NCBI RefSeq assembly: GCF_002940665.1
Contig: NZ_MIGY01000003.1
Location: forward strand, 1,159,573-1,223,572
Direction of reading: 5' to 3'
Source: Xanthomonas arboricola
GTDB taxonomy: Bacteria; Pseudomonadota; Gammaproteobacteria; Xanthomonadales; Xanthomonadaceae
DNA: 64,000 nt
This document shows, one piece after another, positions 53,136 through 61,923 of the stretch (positions are counted from its first letter, which is position 1; each line of letters opens with the position of its first letter). The notes under the pieces are model-generated. The model was not told the DNA's origin. It did no database searches and saw only the letters and a program-made list of their open reading frames with translations. The position numbers were made by a program, and so were the translations under genes.

Positions 53136-54947
53136 ATGAGGTTGCCGTCCCGTGCCCGTGTTTTCTCCGTGAGCTGGTCCCCGAGCTGCACGCTTCCCCT
53201 GGCTTGTGCGCTCGCGCTGGCCGTCCCCACCGCCCACGCGTCGGTGTTCATCAACGAACTGCATTACGACGACGCGGGCGCCTCCGGCGACAGCGGCGAA
53301 GGGGTGGAAGTGGTGGCCACCGCCGGCGAATCGCTGAGCGGCTACCGCATCTATCTGTACAACGGCAGCGCGCCGGGCGCGGCCACGGTCTACGCCAATA
53401 CGGCGGTGCCGGCCGGCAGCCTGGTCAGCTGCGGCAGCCAGGTGCGCGTGGCCACGGTGGGCTACGCCAGCAACGGCGTGCAGAACGGACCCAACGACGG
53501 CGTGGCGCTGGTCGACCCCAACGGGCAGCTGGTGCAGTTCCTCAGTTACGAAGGCGCCATCACCGCCAGCGGCGGGCCCGCCGCCGGCATCACCAGCCAG
53601 AACCTGCCGGTCAGCGAGAGCAACAGCAGCGCGGTCGGCAGCTCACTGCAACTGACCGGCACCGGCAGCAGCGCGGCCAACTTCAGCTGGACCGGCTCGT
53701 CGGCGCAGACCTTCGGCGCGTGCAACCGCGGCCAGAGTTTCAACGGCAGCGGCGGTGGCGGCGAGACCGGCGCGGCACCGACGATCACCAGCACCACCCC
53801 GGCCCAGGGCGCGACCGGCTTTCCCGCCGCCGGCGACCTGAGCGTGGGCTTCAGCGAGGCGGTGACGCTGAGCAGCGGCGCCTTCGCACTTAGCTGTGCC
53901 AGCTCCGGCACGGTGGCGCTGAGCTACCCGACCAGCGGCACACGTTTCAGCCTGTCGACCAACACCGCCCTGGTCGGTGGCGAGCGTTGCACCCTGGCGA
54001 TCACCGCCAGCGCCATCCGCGATGCCAGCGGGCTGAGCCCGGCGGCCAACCAGTCCATCGCCTTCACCGTGGCCACCGCCAGCGGCGGCGGCACCGGCTA
54101 CTACGCACGGGTCAACACCGCCGATGCCAGCCAACTGCGCTGTTCGCTGCATACGGTGATCAAGGGCCACACGGTCTATCCGTACAGCGGCTCGGGCACC
54201 AGCACCTGGACCATCCTGGAGATGGCCGATGAGGATCCCAATAACAGCGGCCGGATCCTGGACGCCTACCGCAACCGCAGCTACGCCAAGGGCAGCGACC
54301 GCGCCGGCACCGGGAGCGGGCTGACCTACAACCGCGAGCACACCTGGCCCAATTCGCTGGGCTTTGGCAGCGCCAGCGGCGACAAGGGGCTGCCGTATGC
54401 GCCCTACACCGACACCCACATGCTGTATCTCACCGACACCGCCTTCAACGCCGACCGCGGCAACAAGCCCTACGCGGCCTGCACCAGCAGCTGCGGCGAG
54501 CGGGTCACCGAGGTCAATGACGGCAGTGGCGGCGGCAGCGGGCGCTATCCGGGCAATTCCAACTGGGTGCGCACCCCGGATGGCAACGGCGGCACCTTCG
54601 AGGTGTGGGGCAAGCGCAAGGGCGACATGGCGCGTGCGGTGATGTACATGGCGATCCGCTACGAAGGCGGTACCGACGCAGCCACCGGGCAGTCCGAGCC
54701 GGACCTGGAACTCACCGACGACCGCAGCAAGATCGTGCAGACCTCGGCCTCGCCGGCCTATATGGGCCTGTTGTCCACGCTGCTGGCCTGGCACCAGGCC
54801 GACCCGCCGGACGATGCCGAGCGGGCGCGCAACCAGGTGATCTTCAGCTTCCAGGGCAACCGCAATCCGTTCGTGGATCATCCCGAATGGGCGACCTCGA
54901 GCCTGTTCACCTCGGCCAAGCCGGCCAGCTGCCAGCTGGCCGATTGA
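53136..54947 (+). CDS. Secreted endonuclease I with lamin-tail and Ig-like domains
   Basis: The 603-residue product has a signal peptide to about residue 33 (ending AHA), a lamin-tail-like domain (about 35-190; SVFINELHYDDAGASGDSGEGVEVV), a glycine-rich linker (about 200-212), a Big_5/SbsA Ig-like domain (about 215-315; ITSTTPAQGATGFPAAGDLSV) and an Endonuclease_1 domain (about 320-590) with the catalytic NREHTWPNSLGFG near residue 390. It is predicted to degrade extracellular nucleic acid for nutrients or biofilm dispersal. AAGGAG lies eight bases before the ATG at 53136. A perfect 13-bp GC hairpin follows the stop. Confidence 0.92.
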   Translation: MRLPSRARVFSVSWSPSCTLPLACALALAVPTAHASVFINELHYDDAGASGDSGEGVEVVATAGESLSGYRIYLYNGSAPGAATVYANTAVPAGSLVSCGSQVRVATVGYASNGVQNGPNDGVALVDPNGQLVQFLSYEGAITASGGPAAGITSQNLPVSESNSSAVGSSLQLTGTGSSAANFSWTGSSAQTFGACNRGQSFNGSGGGGETGAAPTITSTTPAQGATGFPAAGDLSVGFSEAVTLSSGAFALSCASSGTVALSYPTSGTRFSLSTNTALVGGERCTLAITASAIRDASGLSPAANQSIAFTVATASGGGTGYYARVNTADASQLRCSLHTVIKGHTVYPYSGSGTSTWTILEMADEDPNNSGRILDAYRNRSYAKGSDRAGTGSGLTYNREHTWPNSLGFGSASGDKGLPYAPYTDTHMLYLTDTAFNADRGNKPYAACTSSCGERVTEVNDGSGGGSGRYPGNSNWVRTPDGNGGTFEVWGKRKGDMARAVMYMAIRYEGGTDAATGQSEPDLELTDDRSKIVQTSASPAYMGLLSTLLAWHQADPPDDAERARNQVIFSFQGNRNPFVDHPEWATSSLFTSAKPASCQLAD

Positions 54948-54953
54948 TCCGGC

Positions 54954-54984
54954 CCCGGCCCGGCGCCCCAAGCGCCGGGCCGGG
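54954..54984 (+). terminator. Strong GC hairpin after the nuclease gene
   Basis: Perfect 13-bp stem CCCGGCCCGGCGC / GCGCCGGGCCGGG with a 5-base loop, seven bases after the nuclease stop. It lacks a T-run, so it may block RNA decay or act with other factors to terminate. Confidence 0.5.
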
Positions 54985-55178
54985 AGACGGCCTGCAGCGG
55001 CAATCCACGTGCCCGACCACGCAGCAGGCGCGCGAGTCGTCGGCCTGCGACATTCAACATCAGCGGGCAGGCGCAGGGCCGGTATCGCCGGCCAGCCGCC
55101 AGGCTCAGCGAACTTGACGCCCTGTTCCGGAATCTACGGTCGATCCCCTGCAGACAGGGGATTACACTGCGCGGTCAC

Positions 55179-55511
55179 ATGAGCGCCTCTTCTCTCCATC
55201 TGTTGTTCAGCACCTGCCCGGATGCCGACAGCGCCGAGCGCATCGCGCGCGCGCTGCTGGACGAGCGCCTGGCCGCCTGCGTCACCCAGTTGCCCTGCGT
55301 GCAGTCGCTGTACCGCTGGAACGGGGCGATCGAATGCAGCCAGGAAGTGCAGCTGTTGATCAAGACCTGGGAAGACCGCGTGCCGGACGCCATCGCGCGG
55401 CTGCGGGCGCTGCATCCGTATGAACTGCCGGAGGCGATCGCGGTCCAAGCCAGCGCCGGGCTGCCGGCGTATCTCGATTGGGTCCGGGCCGAAACCCGCA
55501 AGGAATCCTGA
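55179..55511 (+). CDS. cutA: CutA1-like divalent cation tolerance protein
   Basis: The 110-residue product is a CutA1 trimeric ferredoxin-like fold: FSTCPDADSAERIARALLDERLAACV (about residues 10-35), CVQSLYRWNGAIECSQEVQLLIKT (about 40-63) and HPYELPEAIAV (about 79-89). It is often linked to dsbD; here dsbD starts five bases after the stop. In bacteria CutA binds Cu2+ but its physiological role is unclear. Confidence 0.95.
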   Translation: MSASSLHLLFSTCPDADSAERIARALLDERLAACVTQLPCVQSLYRWNGAIECSQEVQLLIKTWEDRVPDAIARLRALHPYELPEAIAVQASAGLPAYLDWVRAETRKES

Positions 55512-55516
55512 CGTCC

Positions 55517-57841
55517 ATGAAGTCTCTGTCCCGCTGGATCGCCCGCTGCGCACTGCTGGCCGTACCGTTGCTCGCCGCGCCGCTGGCGCTGGTGGCGCCC
55601 CTGCCCGCGCAGGCCGCGGTCAGCGAGGCCGACCTGCTGCCGGTGGACCAGGCCTTCACGCTCAGCGCCACCGCCGACAGCCGCGACAGCATCGCGCTGC
55701 GCTGGAAGATCGCGCCGGGCTACTACCTGTATCGCCACCGCATCAGCGTCAAATCCGGGCAAGGCTTTGCCGCCGGCGAGCTGGCGCTGCCGGAAGGCCA
55801 GAGCAAGCACGACGAGTTCTTCGGCCAGGTGCAGACCTACCGCAAGCAACTGCAGGCCACGCTGGCCGGCAAGGCCGATGCCGGGTTGCGGACCGCGGTG
55901 CTGCAGGTGCAGTACCAGGGCTGCGCCGACGCCGGCGTGTGCTACCCGCCGCAACGCCGCGAACTGCGCGTGCGCCTGCCCGATGCCGCGGCTCCCGCCG
56001 CGACGCCCGCTGCCCAGCGCGAGAACCTGGGCGCGCTGGTGCCGCGCGCACCGGCAGGTCCGCGGCTGTTCGGCAGCACCGGTCAGGCCGCCGGCGTGGA
56101 CGCCCTGCCGCTGCCGGCCGAACAGGCATTTACCTTCGAAGCCATCGTCGGCGACGGCAATAGCCTGCTGCTGCGCTTCACCCCCGCGCCCGGCTACTAC
56201 ATCTACCGCGACCGCACCTCGCTGGCGCTGGAAGGCGCCGGCGGCGTACGTCCCGGGCTGCCGCGCTGGCCGCAGGGCAAGGCGCACCGCGATGAACACT
56301 TCGGCGATGTGGTGGTGTATTTCGACCAGGCCGAAGTCACCCTGCCGCTGCTGCGCGAGCACGCCGAACCGGTCAAGGCGACCCTGGTGGCGACCTTCCA
56401 GGGCTGCCAGGCCGACGGCATCTGCTACCCGCCGATGACCCGTCGCGTTGCGCTGGAGTTGCCCGCCGGCACGGTGTCGCCGCAGAACCAGGCGCAGGCG
56501 GCACCGCTGATGATTTCGCCGCTGCCCGCCGGGCAGCTGCCCGCAGAGCCGGAGCCGGCACCGACGCCCGCGGCGACTGCAGTGCCGGCCGCGGATGCCT
56601 CGGCCGACAATCCGCAACGCACCCAGCCGCCGCACACCGACAAGGGCTTGCTGGCAATGCTGGTGCTGGCCCTGCTCGGCGGGCTGGTGTTGAACCTGAT
56701 GCCCTGCGTGCTGCCGATCCTGTCGCTGAAGGTACTGGGCCTGGCCCACAGCGGCGAAAGCCACAGCCACGCGCGCAGCCATGCGATCTGGTACTCGCTG
56801 GGCGTGCTGGTGTCGTTTGCGGCGATCGGCGCGCTGGTGATCGGCCTGCGTGCGGCCGGGCAGGCGGCCGGCTGGGGCTTCCAGCTGCAGCAGCCGTGGT
56901 TCGTCGCGGCGCTGGCCTATCTGATGTTTGCGGTGGGCCTGAGCCTGTCGGGCGTGTTCACGCTGGGCGGCAATCTGGGCGGCATCGGCCAGTCGCTGGC
57001 AGCGCGCAATGGCCCGCTGGGCGATTTCTTCACCGGCGTGCTGGCCTGCGTGGTGGCCAGCCCCTGCATCGCCCCGTTCATGGGCACCGCACTGGCGTAC
57101 GCATTCACCGCCCCGGCACTGCTGGCGATGCTGGTGTTCCTGGCGCTGGGCCTGGGCCTGGCGCTGCCGTTCCTGCTGATCGGCTTCATTCCCTCGCTGG
57201 CGCGGCGCCTGCCCACGCCCGGCGCGTGGATGGAGACGCTCAAGCAGGTGCTGGCGTTCCCGATGTATCTGACTGCGGTCTGGCTGCTGTGGGTGCTGGG
57301 CAAGCAGCGCGGCGTGGACGCGCTGGCGCTGATGCTGGTCGGCGCCACCCTGCTGGCGCTGGGCCTGTTCTGCTTCGAGCGCAGCCGCTGGAAGAGCCAT
57401 CGCGTCGGCATGGGCCTGGCTGCGGTAATGCTGGTGCTGGCGATCGTGCCGGTGGTCGGGGTCACCCGCCTGCGCCTGCCGGCCGCCACTGCCGCCGAAG
57501 GCGTGGTGGCGTTCTCGCCGCAGCTGCTGGACCGCCTGCGCGCCGACAACCGCGTGGTGTTCGTCAACATGACCGCCGACTGGTGCGTGACCTGCAAGGC
57601 CAACGAGAAGAACGTGTTGAGCGGCGCCGACTTCCGCGATGCGCTGCGCCGCGTCGACGCGGTCTACATGAAAGGCGACTGGACCAACGTCGACCCCAGG
57701 ATCAGCGCCTTCCTCGACCAGCACCAGGCCGTCGGCGTGCCGCTGTACGTGGTGTACGGCCCCGGCGCACCACCGGCGGTGCTGCCGACCGTGCTGACCA
57801 ACGCGATCACCGAGGATGCGTTGCTGCGCGCGGCGCGGTGA
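55517..57841 (+). CDS. dsbD: Thiol:disulfide interchange protein DsbD with tandem N-terminal alpha domains
   Basis: Carries electrons from cytoplasmic thioredoxin across the inner membrane to periplasmic disulfide isomerases and cytochrome c maturation. The 774-residue product is larger than the usual 560-600. It has a signal peptide, then two DsbD-alpha domains: first with Cys136 and Cys142 (YQGCADAGVCYPP), second with Cys297 and Cys303 (FQGCQADGICYPP). A transmembrane domain follows (Cys397 in LMPCVLP, Cys517 in ASPCIAPF) and a thioredoxin domain with WCVTC (Cys690, Cys693). The duplication is complete, both cysteine pairs intact. The ATG at 55517 lies five bases after cutA, so the two form an operon. 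Confidence 0.95.
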   Translation: MKSLSRWIARCALLAVPLLAAPLALVAPLPAQAAVSEADLLPVDQAFTLSATADSRDSIALRWKIAPGYYLYRHRISVKSGQGFAAGELALPEGQSKHDEFFGQVQTYRKQLQATLAGKADAGLRTAVLQVQYQGCADAGVCYPPQRRELRVRLPDAAAPAATPAAQRENLGALVPRAPAGPRLFGSTGQAAGVDALPLPAEQAFTFEAIVGDGNSLLLRFTPAPGYYIYRDRTSLALEGAGGVRPGLPRWPQGKAHRDEHFGDVVVYFDQAEVTLPLLREHAEPVKATLVATFQGCQADGICYPPMTRRVALELPAGTVSPQNQAQAAPLMISPLPAGQLPAEPEPAPTPAATAVPAADASADNPQRTQPPHTDKGLLAMLVLALLGGLVLNLMPCVLPILSLKVLGLAHSGESHSHARSHAIWYSLGVLVSFAAIGALVIGLRAAGQAAGWGFQLQQPWFVAALAYLMFAVGLSLSGVFTLGGNLGGIGQSLAARNGPLGDFFTGVLACVVASPCIAPFMGTALAYAFTAPALLAMLVFLALGLGLALPFLLIGFIPSLARRLPTPGAWMETLKQVLAFPMYLTAVWLLWVLGKQRGVDALALMLVGATLLALGLFCFERSRWKSHRVGMGLAAVMLVLAIVPVVGVTRLRLPAATAAEGVVAFSPQLLDRLRADNRVVFVNMTADWCVTCKANEKNVLSGADFRDALRRVDAVYMKGDWTNVDPRISAFLDQHQAVGVPLYVVYGPGAPPAVLPTVLTNAITEDALLRAAR

Positions 57842-57874
57842 AGTGAAGCGCTGAGCATCGTTTCAGCCACTGGA

Positions 57875-58876
57875 TCAGGCGGTATCGGCGGCAGCACTCT
57901 GGAAGCGATCGCGGTAGTCGCTGGGTGTGACTCCGAACATGCGCAGAAAGGCGCGCCGCACGGTTTGCTCGTCCGATAGCCCGGTGATGCCGGCAATGCG
58001 CTTGATGGGCAGGCTGCCGCCTTCCAGCAAGCGGCGCGCCGCTTCCAGCCGCAGTATCGCCACGGCCTTGGCCGGGGTTACGCCACAGGTGCGTCGATAG
58101 GCGCGGGCGAAGGTGCGCGGCGACAGATTCATGCGCTCGGCAAGTTTTTCTACACGCAGATCGTCGTGCAGGTTGGCCGCCATCCACGCGTGCAGCTCGG
58201 CGAAATCGCCGCCGGCCGAGGATTGCGCCGACAGCGGCGCACTGAACTGCGACTGGCCGCCGGCGCGCTTGACGAATACCACCAGCTGACGGGCCACATC
58301 GATCGCAAGCCGGTGGCCGTGGTCGTCCTCGATCAGCGCAAGCGTCAGGTCGATGCCGGCGGTGACGCCGGCCGACGACCAGACGTTGCCATCGCGCACG
58401 AAGATCCTGTCGGCGTCCACGCGGACGCCGGGATACAGGCTGGAAAGCCGGCCTGCCCAATCCCAATGGGTCGCTGCACGCCGGCCATCGAGCTGACCGG
58501 CGGCGGCAAGCAGAAAGGCGCCGGTACAGATCGAACACAGCCTGCGCACGCTGGCGCCGCGTGCGGCCACCCAGGCGACCAACCCGTCGGACACCTCGTA
58601 GACGGCGCCACGGCAGCCGCCTGGAGCCATCAACGTATCAATTGCCATGCCGTCCAGTGACGCAAGCGCCACGGACATCAGCTGGAGACCGGCGCTGGTG
58701 GTCACCAATCTGCCGTTCTCCGACGCAACGGTGATGTCGTAGCGCAGGCTGCCGACGGCCGCAGGCCTGCATTGATTGGCCGTGTGTAGCGCCTGGACCG
58801 GTCCGGTCAGGTCGAGAACATTCATGTTCTCGTGGGCAAGCAGCACCACATGACGCGGAGGGACGGAATCGGACAT
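57875..58876 (-). CDS. GlxA-family transcriptional regulator (DJ-1/PfpI plus AraC HTH)
   Basis: The 333-residue product has an N-terminal GATase1-like domain (about residues 8-190; VVLLAHENMNVLDLTGPVQAL and the Cys in SICTGAFLLAAAG) and a C-terminal AraC double helix-turn-helix (about 225-325; LAERMNLSPRTFARAYRRTCGVTPA and FLRMFGVTPSDYR). The ligand is unknown. It starts 15 bp after a related lipoprotein gene on the same strand, so the two are probably one operon and the lipoprotein may be its sensor partner or target. Confidence 0.9.
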   Translation of the reverse strand: MSDSVPPRHVVLLAHENMNVLDLTGPVQALHTANQCRPAAVGSLRYDITVASENGRLVTTSAGLQLMSVALASLDGMAIDTLMAPGGCRGAVYEVSDGLVAWVAARGASVRRLCSICTGAFLLAAAGQLDGRRAATHWDWAGRLSSLYPGVRVDADRIFVRDGNVWSSAGVTAGIDLTLALIEDDHGHRLAIDVARQLVVFVKRAGGQSQFSAPLSAQSSAGGDFAELHAWMAANLHDDLRVEKLAERMNLSPRTFARAYRRTCGVTPAKAVAILRLEAARRLLEGGSLPIKRIAGITGLSDEQTVRRAFLRMFGVTPSDYRDRFQSAAADTA

Positions 58877-58891
58877 GGGAGCCTTGTGCGG

Positions 58892-60064
58892 TCAGCGCAG
58901 GTAATCGGGATACTCGAACGCCAACGCAACGCCGGTGGCCGTCGCTTGACCATAGCGCTTCAGGATGCCATCGAGCGCACCCTCCAATGCCCGCACAGGC
59001 ATCGGGTCGGCCGGGACCAAAAGCACCGCTGCGTCGCCTGGCGTTCGCTGTCGATCGGGAACAAGCACGAGCCCATGGCGTGTCACAACGGACGCGCCGG
59101 TGTCGGAGACCAGAGAGGTGTGGCCGCGGCCGGTGCTGGCATAGGCGTCCACCGTCAGCGCCAGCGTTGCTTCATCCACTCCAGTGCTGCCGAGTACCTC
59201 GATCCGGTCACGCCCATGCAGCCATCGATTGGTGTACAGCACCTTGGCCAGCGGCCATGCGGCTGCAATGCCTCGGGGGCGGAACGCATCGCTGTTGTGC
59301 CGCGATGACCACTCGCGTGCGCCGACCGTAGAAGCCAACTCCTGCGCTTTTTCGCGACCACTGATGGCCTCCACTAGCGCGATCGATGCGGGAATGGCTG
59401 CACTGACGCCGGCGGTCGATATCCAGTTCCCGTCCGCGATGTAGCGCCGATTGGGGGTCCAGCGAATGCCGGGGAACGACTTTGCACGGCGTGAAGCGGT
59501 CGACCAATGCGCCGTGGCGCGTCGCCCGTCGAACATGTCCATCTGCGCGGCGATGAGGGCACCGTTGCAGATCGTGACGATCGTGGCCCCCTGCCCGGCC
59601 TGCTGCGTCAGCCATGCGATGAGCCGCGGCGCCGCTGCCTGGGCGGGGACAACGATGTAATCGGCACCTTGTGGGTGGCTGGCATCGAAGCGGGCCACGG
59701 TCATGTCCGTGGCGATTCGGAAGCCGACGCTTCCAAGATCCGTGAATGTCGAAAGCGGCCCCGTATCCAGGGTCACCGCCAGCACGTCCATGGAGCCGGC
59801 ACGCGAGAGGAGACCGAAGGGCACCAGGAAATCGCTGACTTCCACGCCCGCGTTGCCGCCCACCACCACGACCACCGGGCGGGCACGTCCTGCGCGGGCC
59901 CGATAGGGCGGTATCAGTTCCTGCACGGTTACCGAGCCATCCACCCTCGCCTCCATGGGCGATACCGGCTTGGACAGTGGTTCCGCACAGCCGGCCAGAA
60001 CGACACACATCGCCCAGGCAGCATGACGGGCCAAACGTTGAACAGGGGAGGGTGCCATGTGCAT
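58892..60064 (-). CDS. DJ-1/PfpI-like lipoprotein
   Basis: The 390-residue product has a lipoprotein signal (lipobox VLAGC, Cys about 25) and a DJ-1/PfpI domain at about residues 60-235 with the Cys elbow IVTICNGALIAAQ. A further region (about 255-380) resembles a second, degenerate copy of this fold. Such proteins near GlxA regulators are of unknown activity, perhaps hydrolases or sensors in the periplasm. Start is either the Met at 60064 or the Met two codons later; neither has a clear ribosome binding site. It is the first gene of the pair with the GlxA-type regulator. Confidence 0.85.
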   Translation of the reverse strand: MHMAPSPVQRLARHAAWAMCVVLAGCAEPLSKPVSPMEARVDGSVTVQELIPPYRARAGRARPVVVVVGGNAGVEVSDFLVPFGLLSRAGSMDVLAVTLDTGPLSTFTDLGSVGFRIATDMTVARFDASHPQGADYIVVPAQAAAPRLIAWLTQQAGQGATIVTICNGALIAAQMDMFDGRRATAHWSTASRRAKSFPGIRWTPNRRYIADGNWISTAGVSAAIPASIALVEAISGREKAQELASTVGAREWSSRHNSDAFRPRGIAAAWPLAKVLYTNRWLHGRDRIEVLGSTGVDEATLALTVDAYASTGRGHTSLVSDTGASVVTRHGLVLVPDRQRTPGDAAVLLVPADPMPVRALEGALDGILKRYGQATATGVALAFEYPDYLR

Positions 60065-60438
60065 TCGCAGGTGATGAAGAGCGGCGATTCTTCACGTACG
60101 TGGGGTGGTCAGCAACGACGTTAAAGCGTCATTTCCTGCCAGGGCGAGTGGTTTGGCCAGGCCCCGGCGCGTGTCCTTGCCGGATCGCAGGGACACCGCC
60201 GCGATACGTCCGCCCTCGGGCGCGGTGCCGATGCAGACACAGCGACCAAAGGTGCATGCGCATCGTCGCCGACGATTGCCCGCAGCTTCAACCGAGCCAC
60301 ACTGCCCCACCGACACAGATTCGGCCGGCCTGCACGTCCAGATTTAAAACATACGTTTAAAACAAGCATAACTTCGTCTATCTGGACAGCATCGGCGACA
60401 TCGCGCAGACTTCCGGCCTTTCCGCTCTCCGGGATGTC
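60065..60438. other. 374-bp divergent intergenic region before aroQ
   Basis: Contains an AT-rich block with two direct copies of TTTAAAAC five bases apart (about 60343-60363), close enough to serve as a promoter region for aroQ. No gene with family features is seen in the rest. Confidence 0.5.
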
Positions 60439-60885
60439 ATGGCCCACCTGCTGCTGTTGCACGGCCCCAACCTCAACCTGCTCGGTACCCGCGAGCCGGA
60501 TGTCTACGGGCGCACCACGCTGGCGCAGATCGATGCGGCCTTGGTGGACCGTGCGCAGGCCGCCGGGCATACGCTGGCCTGTTTGCAGTCCAATGCCGAA
60601 CACGTGCTGGTGGAGCGCATCCACGCCGCGCGCGAGGACGGCACCGTCTACATCCTGATCAACCCGGCCGCCTTCACCCATACCTCGGTGGCGCTGCGCG
60701 ATGCGCTGCTGGGTGTGGGCCTGCCGTTCGTGGAAATCCACCTGTCCAACCCGCATGCGCGCGAGCCGTTCCGCCACCACAGCTATCTCAGCGACAAGGC
60801 CGATGGCGTGATCTGCGGCTTTGGCGCCGACAGCTACCGGCTGGCGCTGGAAGCGGTGATCGCGCGGCTGGAACGCGACGCATGA
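60439..60885 (+). CDS. aroQ: Type II 3-dehydroquinate dehydratase
   Basis: Third step of the shikimate pathway, 3-dehydroquinate to 3-dehydroshikimate. The 148-residue dodecamer subunit is complete: [17 protein letters not shown] at residues 8-24 with catalytic Tyr23, [10 protein letters not shown] at about 74-83, catalytic His101 in EIHLSN, and FRHHSYLS at about 111-118. The gene is followed 97 bp later by accB on the same strand; aroQ-accB-accC is a common gammaproteobacterial order. Confidence 0.96.
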   Translation: MAHLLLLHGPNLNLLGTREPDVYGRTTLAQIDAALVDRAQAAGHTLACLQSNAEHVLVERIHAAREDGTVYILINPAAFTHTSVALRDALLGVGLPFVEIHLSNPHAREPFRHHSYLSDKADGVICGFGADSYRLALEAVIARLERDA

Positions 60886-60982
60886 CATCCCGCTCACCCA
60901 CGCCGGCGCCTGCGCCGACGGCCTGACCCCATTCCGCCGGCAGCCGCCGGCAACCTCCACCGATTCACCTCATGAGGCCCGT

Positions 60983-61468
60983 ATGGATCTCCGCAAAATC
61001 AAGAAACTGATCGACCTGCTCGAAGAATCCAATCTCGCCGAAATCGAGATCAAGGAAGGCGAAGAAAGCGTGCGCCTGGCGCGCGTGCCCAAGGGCACCA
61101 CCGTGATGAGCGCGCCGGTGCAGCAGTACGCACCCGCCCCGCCCGCGCAGGCCCCGGCCGCGGCCAGCATGCCGATGCAGTCGCCCACCGAGGCCTCCAC
61201 CGGCGGCGCCAAGCAGGCTGCCGCCCTGCCGGAAGGCCACGTGCTGCGCGCGCCGATGGTCGGCACCTTCTACACCTCGCCCTCGCCGGACAAGCCGGCC
61301 TTCGTCAGCGTCGGCCAGCAGGTCAAGGCCGGCGAGACGCTGGCGATCATCGAGGCGATGAAGATGTTCAACCCGATCGAAGCCGACGTCTCCGGCACCA
61401 TCGTGGCCATCCTCAGCGAAACCGGCCAGCCAGTGGAATTCGATCAGCCGTTGTTCGTGATTGGCTGA
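60983..61468 (+). CDS. accB: Biotin carboxyl carrier protein of acetyl-CoA carboxylase
   Basis: Carries biotin between the carboxylase and transcarboxylase in the first step of fatty acid synthesis. The 161-residue product has an N-terminal coiled segment (about 1-35), a flexible Ala/Pro-rich linker (about 44-80) and the biotinyl domain with the acceptor Lys127 in EAMKM (124-128). Normally accC would begin within a few dozen bases; here a four-helix-bundle gene is inserted between. Confidence 0.97.
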   Translation: MDLRKIKKLIDLLEESNLAEIEIKEGEESVRLARVPKGTTVMSAPVQQYAPAPPAQAPAAASMPMQSPTEASTGGAKQAAALPEGHVLRAPMVGTFYTSPSPDKPAFVSVGQQVKAGETLAIIEAMKMFNPIEADVSGTIVAILSETGQPVEFDQPLFVIG

Positions 61469-61488
61469 GCGGCGGGGATGGGAGAGTC

Positions 61489-61923
61489 GTGATTCGGGAT
61501 TCGCAAGAGCGACCGCATGAACGCCTGATGGTCTGGCGCGATGCGATGTCGCTTGTCGAAGCGATCTACCGCCTGAGCCACGACTTTCCTGATTCCGAAC
61601 GCTTCGGACTGACGGCACAGATGCGGCGCGCTGCGATCAGCGTGCCCTCCAACATCGCCGAAGGCGCCGCGCGGCGTTCCACTGCCGAGTACCTGCGTTA
61701 TCTGTCGATGGCGCGGGGTTCGCTGGCGGAGCTGGATACGCAACTGCAGATTGCCGCACGGCTGCAGTTCGGTTCGCCCGATACGGCAACCCTGGATCTT
61801 TTGAATCGCACGTTTGCCAGGCTCAATGCATTGATCCGCACGCTGGACGAATCGCGCCATCTGCGCGAGCCCGGCGCCCTCTACGAATCCCCACTCTCGA
61901 ATCCCCAATCCCATGCTAGATAA
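61489..61923 (+). CDS. S23-type four-helix-bundle protein inserted between accB and accC
   Basis: The 144-residue product matches the ribosomal S23/IVP four-helix-bundle family: [20 protein letters not shown] (about residues 11-30), [18 protein letters not shown] (about 45-62) and [22 protein letters not shown] (about 68-89). Members are found in rRNA intervening sequences and as scattered genes; function is unknown. The start is a GTG at 61489 or possibly an internal ATG at about 61528. It overlaps accC by 11 bp and is bounded by GGGATTCG (left) and CGAATCCCCAATCCC (right) repeat words, which also occur around other intergenic sites. That pattern suggests late insertion. Confidence 0.85.
   Translation: MIRDSQERPHERLMVWRDAMSLVEAIYRLSHDFPDSERFGLTAQMRRAAISVPSNIAEGAARRSTAEYLRYLSMARGSLAELDTQLQIAARLQFGSPDTATLDLLNRTFARLNALIRTLDESRHLREPGALYESPLSNPQSHAR

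Noticed and set aside
60343..60363. Pair of TTTAAAAC repeats as an operator for aroQ
   Set aside because: Direct, not inverted, with five bases between; it is AT-rich promoter-like DNA but no regulator family fits.
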